Source of the DNA: an uncultured Oscillibacter sp.
Lineage (GTDB): Bacteria; Bacillota; Clostridia; Oscillospirales; Oscillospiraceae
Assembly (NCBI GenBank): GCA_910583785.1
Contig: CAJTZK010000011.1
Location: forward strand, 285-64,284
Length of the DNA stretch: 64,000 nt
Direction: 5' to 3'
A program made the position numbers and the translations under genes. Each line of letters begins with the position of its first letter. Position 1 is the stretch's first letter. Below the pieces are notes generated by a model, which was not told the DNA's origin, did no database searches, and worked only from the letters and a program-made list of their open reading frames with translations. Positions 16,703-25,474 of the stretch are shown piece by piece.

Positions 16703-17821
16703 TCAGTCCCGCTTGTTGAAAATCTTAAAGATGTCCTCAAAGGGGTCGTCCTCCGGAACATCCGGCTTGGGCACATCCTCCTCGCCCAGGGGCTCCGGGC
16801 CCGCCGAAGCCTCTTCCCCGGCCGCCTCGGCCTCCTCGGCCATCTTATTCGGAAGCTGGCCCGGGGCCTTCTCAAAGCCAGTGGCGATGACGGTCACCCG
16901 GATTTCATCGTCCAGGGTCTCGTCAAAGGTGGCGCCGAAGATGACGTTAGCGTCGGGGTGGACGGCGGCCTGGACCAGTCCGGCGGCCTGCTCGATCTCC
17001 TCCAGGCCGATGTCCGGGGACCCGGCCACGTTGATCAGGATGCCCCGCGCGCCGTTGATGCTGGTCTCCAGCAGGGGGCTGGAAATGGCCATCTTGGCGG
17101 CCTCCTCGGCCTTGCCCTTCCCGGCGGCGCGGCCCACGCCCATGTGGGCCAGGCCCGCGTCCTTCATGACGGCGGTGACGTCGGCGAAGTCCAGGTTGAT
17201 GAAGCCCGTGTCCCGGATCAGGTCGGAGATGGACTGCACCGCCTGGCGGAGCACGTCGTCGGCAATCTCGAAGGCGTTGGCAAATGTAATTTTCTGGTCC
17301 GTGGCATGCTTGAGCCGCTCGTTGGGGATGATGACCAGGGAGTCCACCTTGGTCCTGAGCTCTTCGATGCCGCCCTCGGCCTGCTGCATCCGGCGGCGTC
17401 CCTCAAAGCCAAAAGGCTTGGTCACCACGCCCACGGTGAGGATGTCCAGCTCCTTGGCCAGCTCCGCCACAATGGGGGCCGCGCCGGTGCCGGTGCCGCC
17501 GCCCATGCCGGCGGTGATGAAGACCATGTCCGTCTCCTCCAGGGCCTTGGCAATCTGGTTCCGGCTCTCCTCGGCGGACTTGCGGCCCACCTCCGGGTCA
17601 GAGCCCGCGCCCTGCCCGTGGGTCAGCTTCTCACCGATCTGAATTTTATAGGCGGCGCTGGAGATATTCAGCGCCTGCTTGTCCGTATTGACCGCCACAA
17701 AGTCCACACCCTTGGTTCCAGAGCTGACCATGCGGTTCACCACGTTATTTCCAGCGCCGCCGACTCCGATCACTTTGATGTTGACAACGGTATCGGGACT
17801 GCTTTCCAAACCAAATGCCAT
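16703..17821 (-). CDS. ftsZ: Cell division protein FtsZ
   Basis: The 372-residue GTPase polymerises into the division ring. The nucleotide-binding loop GVGGAGNN is near residue 19, and the tubulin signature GGGTGTGAAP near 107. The T7 synergy loop contains INVAGSPDIGLEEIEQAA. An acidic linker leads to a C-terminal peptide DIFKIFNKRD that would bind partners. The ATG at 17821 is chosen because AGGAGG lies just ahead; an ATC-led extension upstream is unlikely. FtsA is not encoded next to it, so the membrane anchor must be another protein such as SepF. Confidence 0.97.
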   Translation of the reverse strand: MAFGLESSPDTVVNIKVIGVGGAGNNVVNRMVSSGTKGVDFVAVNTDKQALNISSAAYKIQIGEKLTHGQGAGSDPEVGRKSAEESRNQIAKALEETDMVFITAGMGGGTGTGAAPIVAELAKELDILTVGVVTKPFGFEGRRRMQQAEGGIEELRTKVDSLVIIPNERLKHATDQKITFANAFEIADDVLRQAVQSISDLIRDTGFINLDFADVTAVMKDAGLAHMGVGRAAGKGKAEEAAKMAISSPLLETSINGARGILINVAGSPDIGLEEIEQAAGLVQAAVHPDANVIFGATFDETLDDEIRVTVIATGFEKAPGQLPNKMAEEAEAAGEEASAGPEPLGEEDVPKPDVPEDDPFEDIFKIFNKRD

Positions 17822-18002
17822 AGTGCTGCCTCCTGCTATCATTTGTGCGGCCGCCCCAGGGGGCGCCGCGATTCACCGTCTCCTAACTTGAGGCCGTGAA
17901 ACTCTATTCACTTTCTTATTGTAAGCCACTTTTTCCCTCCGGTCAAGTGCCTGTTTCGCTTTCGACGCAAATTCTCAAAAAAACCTGGCCGAACCCCCCG
18001 TC

Positions 18003-18776
18003 TCACCGCTCGTCCGGTATGAGAAATACCCGGTCGCTCTCCAGCCGCAGGTCAATGGTTCCGGTCATATTGCTCTGTATTTTCTCGTCGGCCAGAGTGG
18101 CCTCCAGCTTCTTCAGCTCCCATTCATAGTCCGCGCCGTAGGCCATCCACACGGTGAAGCGGCCGATGTAATCCATCTTCAGGTAGCTCAGTTCATCCAG
18201 CCGGATGCCGTCCACGTTTTCCGTCAGGCCCGCGCTGTCCAGGGCCTCCAGCAGGGCCAGGAGGCTGGTCTGCTGGGAGGCGTATTCCGTGGCCAGGGCC
18301 AGGGTGGTTCCCACCGAAGGGGCCAGGAGCTGGCAGCCGGAAATCCGCCCGTACTGCCCCGCCTCCTTTTCCGGGAGCTGTTCCACGATTTTGCCCCCGG
18401 CGCTGATGAGCCAGGCGCTGCCGTCCTGCACCAGGGCAAAGGGCCGCCCGCTTTCCCGGACCTCAATGAGCAGGGTATCCGGCAGCTTCCGGTTCACCCG
18501 GATGTCCTCAATATAGGGCAGCTTCCCAGTGATGGACCGGACGATGTCATACTTATTTAATAAGTACATGTTGGCCCCCAGCTCCACGCCGGAGGCCGCC
18601 GCGATCTCCTCCGCCGTATAGCGCTTTTGTCCGGTGACGACGATGCCGCCCACCCGGAAAAACAGCGTCATCGCCGTGAGGATTGCCCCGCAGATCAGCA
18701 AAACGGACAGCAGCTTATAGAGGAAGCCAAAGCCCCCCCGCCCTCTTCGCCGCTTTGTGTGTTTCCGTCTCGCCAT
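18003..18776 (-). CDS. ftsQ: Cell division protein FtsQ/DivIB
   Basis: The protein has 257 residues. A strongly basic cytoplasmic tail (KHTKRRRGRGG) precedes one membrane segment (about 20-42). A POTRA domain (about 43-112: VVTGQKRYTAEEIAAASG, NMYLLNKYDIVRSI) and a beta domain with RVNRKLPDTLLIEVRES follow outside the membrane. It belongs to the FtsQ-FtsL-FtsB complex that regulates septal wall synthesis. It lies in the dcw cluster between murA and ftsZ. Confidence 0.93.
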   Translation of the reverse strand: MARRKHTKRRRGRGGFGFLYKLLSVLLICGAILTAMTLFFRVGGIVVTGQKRYTAEEIAAASGVELGANMYLLNKYDIVRSITGKLPYIEDIRVNRKLPDTLLIEVRESGRPFALVQDGSAWLISAGGKIVEQLPEKEAGQYGRISGCQLLAPSVGTTLALATEYASQQTSLLALLEALDSAGLTENVDGIRLDELSYLKMDYIGRFTVWMAYGADYEWELKKLEATLADEKIQSNMTGTIDLRLESDRVFLIPDER

Positions 18777-18848
18777 GGCCGCGCTCCAATTCTGTATATA
18801 GTCAACCTGCGGAGGACCGCTTCCGCGGTCCCCGCGCGCTCCCCGTCC

Positions 18849-20108
18849 TCAGTCCTCCGTCCGGAGAATATCCGCCCCCAGGGCCCGCAGGTCCCGGGCA
18901 ATGTTCTCATAGCCCCGGTCGATGTGCCCCGTCTCGGAGACCTCCGTCTCCCCCTCCGCCGCCAGGGCCGCCACGCAGAGCGCCGCCCCGCCCCGGAGGT
19001 CCGTGCAGCGCACGGACGCGCCGTGGAGCCGCTCCACCCCTGTCACCACTGCCGCCCGGCCGGATACCCGGATACTGGCCCCCATGCGGGCCAGCTCGTC
19101 AACGTGGCGGTAACGGTTTTCAAACATGTTCTCCTCGAACACCACCGCCCCCCGGCATCTCAGCAGGGCCGCCATCAAAATGGCCTGGGCGTCGGTGGGG
19201 AAGCCGGGATAGGGAGCCGTCCGCACTGGGCGCACCGCCGAGAGGCGGCCCTTGCTGGCGCAGGCAATGCCCTTCTTGTCAGAAAAAATGGAACAGCCCG
19301 CCTCCCGCAGCACGGCGGTAACCGTGGACAGGTGCTCCTCCCGGGCCCGGCGGAGAAAGACCTCTCCCCCGGCGGAGGCCGCCGCGCAAAGATACGTCGC
19401 CGCCACGATCCGATCCGGCATGACGTGATAAGTACAGCCGTGGAGGGGCCGCCCGCCCTCTACGGACACCGTGGAGGTCCCCGCCCCGGAGACCCTGGCC
19501 CCGCAGGCGGTGAGGAAGTCCTGGAGGTCCACGATCTCCGGCTCCCGGGCGGCATTGGCTATGGTGGTGGTCCCCGCGGCGCCGCAGGCCGCCAGCATCA
19601 GGTTCTCCGTAGCTCCCACGGAGGGAAGGCTCAGCACGATCTCCCGGCCCTGGAGACGCCGCGCCCGGCAGTGGAGGACGCCTCCCGCGTCATCAATCTC
19701 CGCCCCCAGGTCCCGGAGGCCGGAGAGATGGAGGTCGATGGGCCTTGGCCCCAGCTCACAGCCGCCGGGGTAACTCAGCTCCGCCCGTCCGCAGCGGGCC
19801 AGGATGGCCCCCAGGAAGATCGCGGAGGACCGCATCTCCCGCATCAGCGCCTCGGAGACAACGCAGCCCCCCAGGCCCCGGGTATCCACCACCAGGACGT
19901 CCTCTCCCTCCCAGCGGGCCGTACAGCCCAGGCCCTCCAGAATGCGGATCGAAGCGTCCACGTCCCGCAGGCGGGGGCAGCCCTGCAGCTCCACCTGGTC
20001 CGCCGTTAGCAGCGTGGCCGCCAGAATGGGCAGGACGCTGTTCTTCGCCCCCTGTATCCCGGCCTCGCCTCCCAGGCGGCTGCCGCCTCTCACGATCAAC
20101 TGGCTCAT
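18849..20108 (-). CDS. murA: UDP-N-acetylglucosamine 1-carboxyvinyltransferase MurA
   Basis: The 419-residue enzyme adds enolpyruvate to UDP-GlcNAc, the first committed step of peptidoglycan synthesis. It shows GAKNSVLPILAATLL at the start and the active loop YPGGCELGPRPIDLHL, whose cysteine (about residue 117) is the residue modified by fosfomycin. RADPI-type substrate contacts and the repeated six-fold inside-out motif are consistent with the EPT family. Firmicutes often have two copies; this one is the dcw-linked copy. Confidence 0.95.
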   Translation of the reverse strand: MSQLIVRGGSRLGGEAGIQGAKNSVLPILAATLLTADQVELQGCPRLRDVDASIRILEGLGCTARWEGEDVLVVDTRGLGGCVVSEALMREMRSSAIFLGAILARCGRAELSYPGGCELGPRPIDLHLSGLRDLGAEIDDAGGVLHCRARRLQGREIVLSLPSVGATENLMLAACGAAGTTTIANAAREPEIVDLQDFLTACGARVSGAGTSTVSVEGGRPLHGCTYHVMPDRIVAATYLCAAASAGGEVFLRRAREEHLSTVTAVLREAGCSIFSDKKGIACASKGRLSAVRPVRTAPYPGFPTDAQAILMAALLRCRGAVVFEENMFENRYRHVDELARMGASIRVSGRAAVVTGVERLHGASVRCTDLRGGAALCVAALAAEGETEVSETGHIDRGYENIARDLRALGADILRTED

Positions 20109-20170
20109 GTCCGTCCCTCCGCTCCAAGAATGGTATAACGCTCCATCCTATGGGCAAGAGGGGCTTCTGG

Positions 20171-21307
20171 TTACTTTTGAATCGCTTCCACCGTCTGATA
20201 AATGCGCTCCGCCGCATCCCGGATGCCCAAGCGGGCCATGGCCTCCTCCATGGACCGGAGGCGGGACTCGTCGTGGAGGATGCCGCAGGCCGCCTGGAAC
20301 AGGGCCTGGCCGGAACACGAGGGCTCCAGCAGCACTGCCGCGCCCCCGGCCTCCTCCAGCGCCCGGGCGTTCTTCTCCTGGTGGTTGTTGGTGACGTAGG
20401 GCGAGGGAACCACCAGCGCCGGGGTTCCCAGGGCCGTCAATTCACTGATGGTGGAGGCCCCGGCCCGGCAGATCACCAAATCCGCCGCCCGCATCACAGG
20501 GGCCATGTCGTAAATATACTCCCGCAATTGCAGGGCAGGGCTGGCCTCCAGGTCCACGCCCTTTTCCCGCAAAAGTTCCCGCACCATAGGGAAGCCTGGC
20601 TTCCCCGCGCCGTGGATATGGTGGAAGGGCTGCTTCCCGGCCTCCAAGGCCAGAAAATCCGCCATCTGGCGGTTCATGCCCGAGGCCCCCAGGGACCCCC
20701 AGAAGGAGACGATCAGGGGCCGCCCGTCGTCCACCCCCAGGACCCGCTTAGCCTCCGGTTTCGTCAATGAAAAGAAGTCCCCCCGCACCGGAGTTCCGGT
20801 GACCACCACCTTCTCCGGGCGGCGGTAGTGCTTCCGGCAGGACTCGAAGCCCACCATGATCCGGTCCGCGTAAGTCTCCAGCATCTGGGTCGTCAGGCCG
20901 GGTACGGCGTTGGACTCGTGGACAGCGGTGGGAATCCTCATCTTGGCGGCGGCTTTCACCAGCGGATAGCTGGCATAGCCCCCGGTACCCACCACCGCGT
21001 CGGGCCGGAAGGCCCGGAGAATGGCCCGGGCCTCCCCAGGAGCCCGTATGAGGTTGCCCACGGAGATGAGGTTGTGCTTGATCTCCGCGGGCTTGAAAGA
21101 GCGGTGGAAGCTGGAGATATGGACGGTCTGGAAGTCATAGCCCGCCTTGGGCACCAGGTCCTTTTCCAGTCCCCGCTCCGCGCCGACGAACAAAACCTGC
21201 GCCTGGGGGTTCTTTTCCAGGGCCAGCTGCGCCAAGGCAATCGCGGGATTCACATGCCCCGCCGTCCCTCCGCAGGTAAAAATGACCCGCTGCATCGGTC
21301 TTGGCAT
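20171..21307 (-). CDS. murG: UDP-N-acetylglucosamine transferase MurG
   Basis: The 378-residue GT-B glycosyltransferase adds GlcNAc to lipid I at the inner membrane face to make lipid II. The N-terminal glycine loop is TCGGTAGHVNPAIALA. The C-terminal UDP-binding region has ICRAGASTISELTALG and LVVPSPYVTNNHQEKNA. GGGAGGAGC lies 5-6 bases ahead of the ATG. It sits between ftsW and murA in the dcw cluster. Confidence 0.96.
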   Translation of the reverse strand: MPRPMQRVIFTCGGTAGHVNPAIALAQLALEKNPQAQVLFVGAERGLEKDLVPKAGYDFQTVHISSFHRSFKPAEIKHNLISVGNLIRAPGEARAILRAFRPDAVVGTGGYASYPLVKAAAKMRIPTAVHESNAVPGLTTQMLETYADRIMVGFESCRKHYRRPEKVVVTGTPVRGDFFSLTKPEAKRVLGVDDGRPLIVSFWGSLGASGMNRQMADFLALEAGKQPFHHIHGAGKPGFPMVRELLREKGVDLEASPALQLREYIYDMAPVMRAADLVICRAGASTISELTALGTPALVVPSPYVTNNHQEKNARALEEAGGAAVLLEPSCSGQALFQAACGILHDESRLRSMEEAMARLGIRDAAERIYQTVEAIQK

Positions 21308-21461
21308 TCCAAGCTCCTCCCTTCCAATAATGCTTGCGGCGGTGTGCCCGCGCCCCGCCGCAGCGCTGCGAATCGCCTTGGCCCGTGCGTCTTAGGCCCA
21401 CGGGCCAGTCCGCAGGCTGGCGGGAAAACCGGTCGGGAGGCGAAAGCCTCCCCCTTACTCT

Positions 21462-22862
21462 TTATCCGGCCTTGGTGGGCTTCATCTGTCTCGACACCGA
21501 CAGCACGACCCCCATCTCCGCCAGCTGGATAGAAAGGGCCGTTCCCCCGTAGCTGAAAAAGGGCAGGGAGATGCCCGTGGTGGGCAAAAGGCCCGTCACC
21601 ACGCCGATGTTCAGGAAGGTCTGCATGGCAATCAGCGTGGTGACGCCGATCACCAGGAGGCTTCCGAAGCGGTCCCGGGCGTGGAGGGCGATCCAATAGC
21701 CCCGGAGGATGAGCGCCGCGAAGAGGAGCATGATGATGGAAGCCCCGATGAGGCCCAGCTCCTCGCAGATGATAGCAAAAATAAAGTCGTTGTGCTCCTC
21801 CGGGAGGAACAGGAATTTCTGGCGGCTCTTTCCCAGGCCCACGCCCAGGAGGCCGCCGGAACCAATGGTAATGAGGCTCTGGGAGAGCTGATAGCCTTTG
21901 TCCTTCATGTCCGCCCAGGGGTTCAGCCAGTACTGGATGCGGGAGGTGTTGTAGCCCACCACAAACAAGGCGAAATACAGCATTCCGGCCGCCGCCCCCA
22001 TGGCGCCGAAGACCCAGGCCCAGTTGATGCCGCCCACCAGCATCAGCGCCGCCCCTACGCCCAGAATCAGGATGGCTCCGGAGAGGTGGGGCTCGATGGC
22101 CACCAGGCCCGCCGTCACCACCAGCAACGCCGCATAGGGCAGGATGCCGTACCGGAAGGAACGCATAAGGTCCTTCTTTTTCGAGATACTGTCGGAAAAG
22201 TAGATGACAATGGCCATCTTGGCAATCTCCGAGGGCTGGAAGTTGAACAGCTCGCCCACACCGATCCAGCGGGTCGCACCCTTGACCGTAACGGCAAAGG
22301 GGTTGCCGGGAATCGCCACAAAGACAAGAAGGAAGATGGACACGTACAACAGGGACTTCGCGATGCCCCGGAAACGGCGGTAGTTAATCTTACCGATGAA
22401 CAGCATCCCGGCAATTCCCATGACGGCAAAGACGGCCTGCCGGACAAACCAATAGGTGGGATCGTTGTTCTTGGTGTTGTAATAAGCGGAGGGGAAACTG
22501 GCGGACAGCAGCATCACCAGGCCGATGGCCATCAGCAGCAGTACCAGCAGGCAGAAAGGGAGGTCGATGGGGCCCCTGGCCAGCTCCTTGCCCTCCGCCT
22601 CCAGCGCCTGCTGGCGGAGGCGGAACTCCTGGCGGCGCTGGGCCTCCTCCCGGCTCAGGGGACGGCGGCGGGGCCGCTTGGCGGGCTGGCGCTCCGGCAT
22701 GGGGAAGGGGATGACGATGCTCTGCCGGACTGGGGCGGGCCGCCGTGCCGGGGCGGGCTTCCGCCGCTGCTGGGCGGGCCGCCTCTGGGACTCCGGACGC
22801 CGTTGGGATTCCGGACGCCTCTGGGGCTCCCGCCGTGCCGCTGAATTTCCTCGTGCCGCCAT
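21462..22862 (-). CDS. ftsW: SEDS peptidoglycan glycosyltransferase FtsW/SpoVE with Arg/Pro-rich N-terminus
   Basis: The 466-residue protein has the ten-span SEDS core from about residue 103 on (ALVVTAGLVAIEPHLSGAI, GYQLSQSLITIGSGG, LPTTGISLPFFSYGGTA). It polymerises lipid II with a class B penicillin-binding protein, probably the SpoVD-like protein of this cluster. The first 100 residues are an unusual cytoplasmic tail rich in Arg, Pro and Gln, with tandem RRPESQ units and the basic RQPAKRPRRRP. Normal family members have only about 10-20 residues here. Whether it is the vegetative FtsW or the sporulation SpoVE cannot be told from sequence alone. Confidence 0.93.
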   Translation of the reverse strand: MAARGNSAARREPQRRPESQRRPESQRRPAQQRRKPAPARRPAPVRQSIVIPFPMPERQPAKRPRRRPLSREEAQRRQEFRLRQQALEAEGKELARGPIDLPFCLLVLLLMAIGLVMLLSASFPSAYYNTKNNDPTYWFVRQAVFAVMGIAGMLFIGKINYRRFRGIAKSLLYVSIFLLVFVAIPGNPFAVTVKGATRWIGVGELFNFQPSEIAKMAIVIYFSDSISKKKDLMRSFRYGILPYAALLVVTAGLVAIEPHLSGAILILGVGAALMLVGGINWAWVFGAMGAAAGMLYFALFVVGYNTSRIQYWLNPWADMKDKGYQLSQSLITIGSGGLLGVGLGKSRQKFLFLPEEHNDFIFAIICEELGLIGASIIMLLFAALILRGYWIALHARDRFGSLLVIGVTTLIAMQTFLNIGVVTGLLPTTGISLPFFSYGGTALSIQLAEMGVVLSVSRQMKPTKAG

Positions 22863-22900
22863 GCTCTTCCCCCTTTCTCAAATCTTGAAAACCCTAAAAC

Positions 22901-23887
22901 TCAATATCTCCCCTGGATGCCCAGCCAAGCCAGGACGCAGCACAAAGCCGTCACGCAGGAAAACACCGTCACCAGCTTCGCCTCGCTCCACCCGGAGAGC
23001 TCCAGGTGATGGTGCAGGGGCGCCATTTTGAAAAAGCGCTTGCCATGGGTGGCCTTGAAGTAGGCCACCTGGATGATATCAGACAACGTCTCCAGGATGT
23101 AGATGATGCCCACAAAAACCAGGATCAGGGGCATATCCATGGCGAAGGCCAGAGCCGCCACCGCGCCGCCCATAAAGAGGCTCCCGGTGTCTCCCATGAA
23201 GACCTTGGCGGGGTGGTGGTTGTAACAGAAGAAGGCCGCCAGCCCCCCCGCCAGGGCGGCGGGGAACAGCGCCAGGGGCATCAGCTCCCACTTGGCGGCG
23301 GCGGCGGTAAAGAACACCATCACCACAAAGGTCACGCTGGAGGACTGCCCGTCAATGCCGTCGGTGATGTTCACCGCGTTGACGCAGCCCACAATGACAA
23401 AGGCGGCGAACACCAGGTAGAGAATCCAGTTGATCTCCACGGTGATGTTGGCGAAGGGAATATACAGCGCGTTGGTCAGCAGCCCCTCATAGCGCATCAG
23501 GCTGAGGAACATCACTGCGGCAGCCAGCTGGAGAATAAATTTCTGCTTGGCCGTCAGGCCCTCGTTCTGATGCTGGCGGATTTTGCGGTAGTCGTCCACC
23601 ACGCCGATCAGGCCGAAAATCAGGGCGAAGAAGTACACATAGAGGTGCGCGAACTCCCCCCGCTTCATGGCCTCCCAGCCCATGAGGAACGCCACCACAC
23701 CGGAGCCGATGATAAACATAATGCCTCCCATAGTGGGCGTGCCCGCCTTCCCGGCGTGCCAGGAGGGGCCCTCTTTCCGGATTTCCTGCCCCGCCTTCAG
23801 CTTCCGCAGCTCCCCAATGACGAATTTTCCCAACACCAGGGTCAGCAGGAAGCTTACCCCCATGGCCAGCAATAACGTAACGATCAT
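22901..23887 (-). CDS. mraY: Phospho-N-acetylmuramoyl-pentapeptide transferase MraY
   Basis: The 328-residue membrane enzyme transfers phospho-MurNAc-pentapeptide to undecaprenyl phosphate, giving lipid I. Active-site motifs visible are the acidic VVDDYRK, NITDGIDG and the histidine loop MAPLHHHLELSGWSE near the C-terminus. About ten hydrophobic segments fit the family. It follows murE directly; the murF and murD genes often found beside it are absent. Confidence 0.96.
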   Translation of the reverse strand: MIVTLLLAMGVSFLLTLVLGKFVIGELRKLKAGQEIRKEGPSWHAGKAGTPTMGGIMFIIGSGVVAFLMGWEAMKRGEFAHLYVYFFALIFGLIGVVDDYRKIRQHQNEGLTAKQKFILQLAAAVMFLSLMRYEGLLTNALYIPFANITVEINWILYLVFAAFVIVGCVNAVNITDGIDGQSSSVTFVVMVFFTAAAAKWELMPLALFPAALAGGLAAFFCYNHHPAKVFMGDTGSLFMGGAVAALAFAMDMPLILVFVGIIYILETLSDIIQVAYFKATHGKRFFKMAPLHHHLELSGWSEAKLVTVFSCVTALCCVLAWLGIQGRY

Positions 23888-23933
23888 AGTTTTCCCTCTC
23901 CCCCGCCCGGCTCCCCGGACGGTTTTTTACTCA

Positions 23934-25370
23934 TCACAGATAGTCCGCGACGATCTCCCGCTCATCCATATGCCGCTTTTCATGGCCCACCTCCTGGTAG
24001 GTCTCATGGCCCTTGCCGCAAAGGACAATCACATCCCCCGCCTGGGCGTGGTCCATGGCCCAGTGGATGGCCTCCACCCGGTCCTCAATGACCTCATAGG
24101 GAGTCCCGGTCCCCTGCAGCCCCGGCAGGATATCGGCTATGATGTCCGCCGGGCGCTCCGTCCGGGGGTTGTCGGTGGTGACGACCACCAAGTCCGCAGT
24201 CTCCGCGGCGGCCCGGCCCATCTTGGGGCGCTTGGCCTTATCCCGGTCCCCGCCGCAGCCAAAGAGCGCTATCGTCCGCCCCTTGGCAAAGCCCTTGACC
24301 GTGGCCAGGACATTCACCAGGCTGTCGGGGCTGTGGGCGTAGTCAATCAGGACGGTATAGTCTTTCCCCGGGGTGGGCGCCACCTCCACCCGGCCCTTTA
24401 CGTGGGGTACCCGGGCCAGGACGGCGGCGCTCTCCTCCAGGGGAATCCCCAGGGCCAGGGCCGCCCCCAGCACGCCCAGGGCATTGTCAACCATGAAACG
24501 CCCGGGAATATTCACCCGGACGGGGACCCGGTCCCCGCCGTGGACGGCGGTAAAGGCCACATGGTCCTCCGCCAGAAGAACGTCCTCCGGCCAGAGGTCC
24601 GCTCCGCCGCCGCTGGAAAAGGTAACCACTTTACAGGCCGCGCCCTTCAAGAGCCGGGGCGTCCAGGGGTCCCCGGCGTTGACCACTCCAGTTCCGCAGT
24701 TCCGGAACAAGATGGACTTGGCGTCACAGTATTCCTCCATGGTCTTGTGGAAGTCCAGGTGGTCCTGGGTCAGATTCGTGAAAACGCCCACCGCATAGGG
24801 AACGCCGTAGACCCGGTCCAAGTACAGGGCATGGGAGGAGACCTCCATCACCACATGGGTGCAGCCCGCGTCCCGCATCGCGGCAAAGAGCTTCTGGAGT
24901 TCAAAGGACTCGGGAGTGGTCCGCTCTGTAGGCAGGGCCTTCTCCCCAATCATATTCTGGTTTGTGCCAATCAAGCCCACCTTTTTTCCCTGGGCCTCCA
25001 AAACCGCCTTGAGGAGATAGGTTGAGGTGGTCTTTCCGTTGGTGCCAGTGACGCCCACCATCGTCATGTCCTTGGCAGGGTGGCCAAAGAAGTTGGCCCC
25101 CGCCACCGCCAGGGCCCGGCGGGAGTCCGCCACCTGGACATAGGGGGTTTCCCCGTTCTCCGGCGGGACCTGGCAGAGCACCGCCGCCGCGCCGGAGGCC
25201 ATGGCCTGGGGGATGAACCGATGGCCGTCCACCGCATAGCCGCTAAGGGCCACAAACAGGTCCCCAGACTTCACCTGCCGGGAGTCGTAACAAACCTGGG
25301 CGGCCTCCGTCTCCAAATTTACGTTCGAAGACAGGATTTCCAGCCCCGCCAGCAATTCTTTGAGCTTCAT
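23934..25370 (-). CDS. murE: UDP-MurNAc-tripeptide synthetase MurE (meso-DAP type)
   Basis: The 478-residue ligase adds the third stem-peptide amino acid. The ATP loop is GVTGTNGKTTSTYLL, and the carbamylated lysine and its partners are near VVMEVSSHALYLDRV. The specificity motif is DNPR (in TTDNPRTERP), which in known enzymes selects meso-diaminopimelate rather than lysine. The ATG at 25370 (MKLKELL) is preferred over an upstream in-frame start, since GGAGG lies 10 bases ahead and the longer version adds 28 unrelated residues. Confidence 0.95.
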   Translation of the reverse strand: MKLKELLAGLEILSSNVNLETEAAQVCYDSRQVKSGDLFVALSGYAVDGHRFIPQAMASGAAAVLCQVPPENGETPYVQVADSRRALAVAGANFFGHPAKDMTMVGVTGTNGKTTSTYLLKAVLEAQGKKVGLIGTNQNMIGEKALPTERTTPESFELQKLFAAMRDAGCTHVVMEVSSHALYLDRVYGVPYAVGVFTNLTQDHLDFHKTMEEYCDAKSILFRNCGTGVVNAGDPWTPRLLKGAACKVVTFSSGGGADLWPEDVLLAEDHVAFTAVHGGDRVPVRVNIPGRFMVDNALGVLGAALALGIPLEESAAVLARVPHVKGRVEVAPTPGKDYTVLIDYAHSPDSLVNVLATVKGFAKGRTIALFGCGGDRDKAKRPKMGRAAAETADLVVVTTDNPRTERPADIIADILPGLQGTGTPYEVIEDRVEAIHWAMDHAQAGDVIVLCGKGHETYQEVGHEKRHMDEREIVADYL

Positions 25371-25474
25371 ACTTGGTAAACCTCCATCCAGCAAAATACG
25401 TTCTGGATGATTATAACCCGAATAAAACGCATTGTATACAGCATATTCTGCCAAAAACCTGGCAAAACCTGCTC

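Noticed and set aside
22780..22850. Short tandem repeats that could suggest a CRISPR array
   Set aside because: They encode the RRPESQ units of FtsW in frame, without spacers of regular length.
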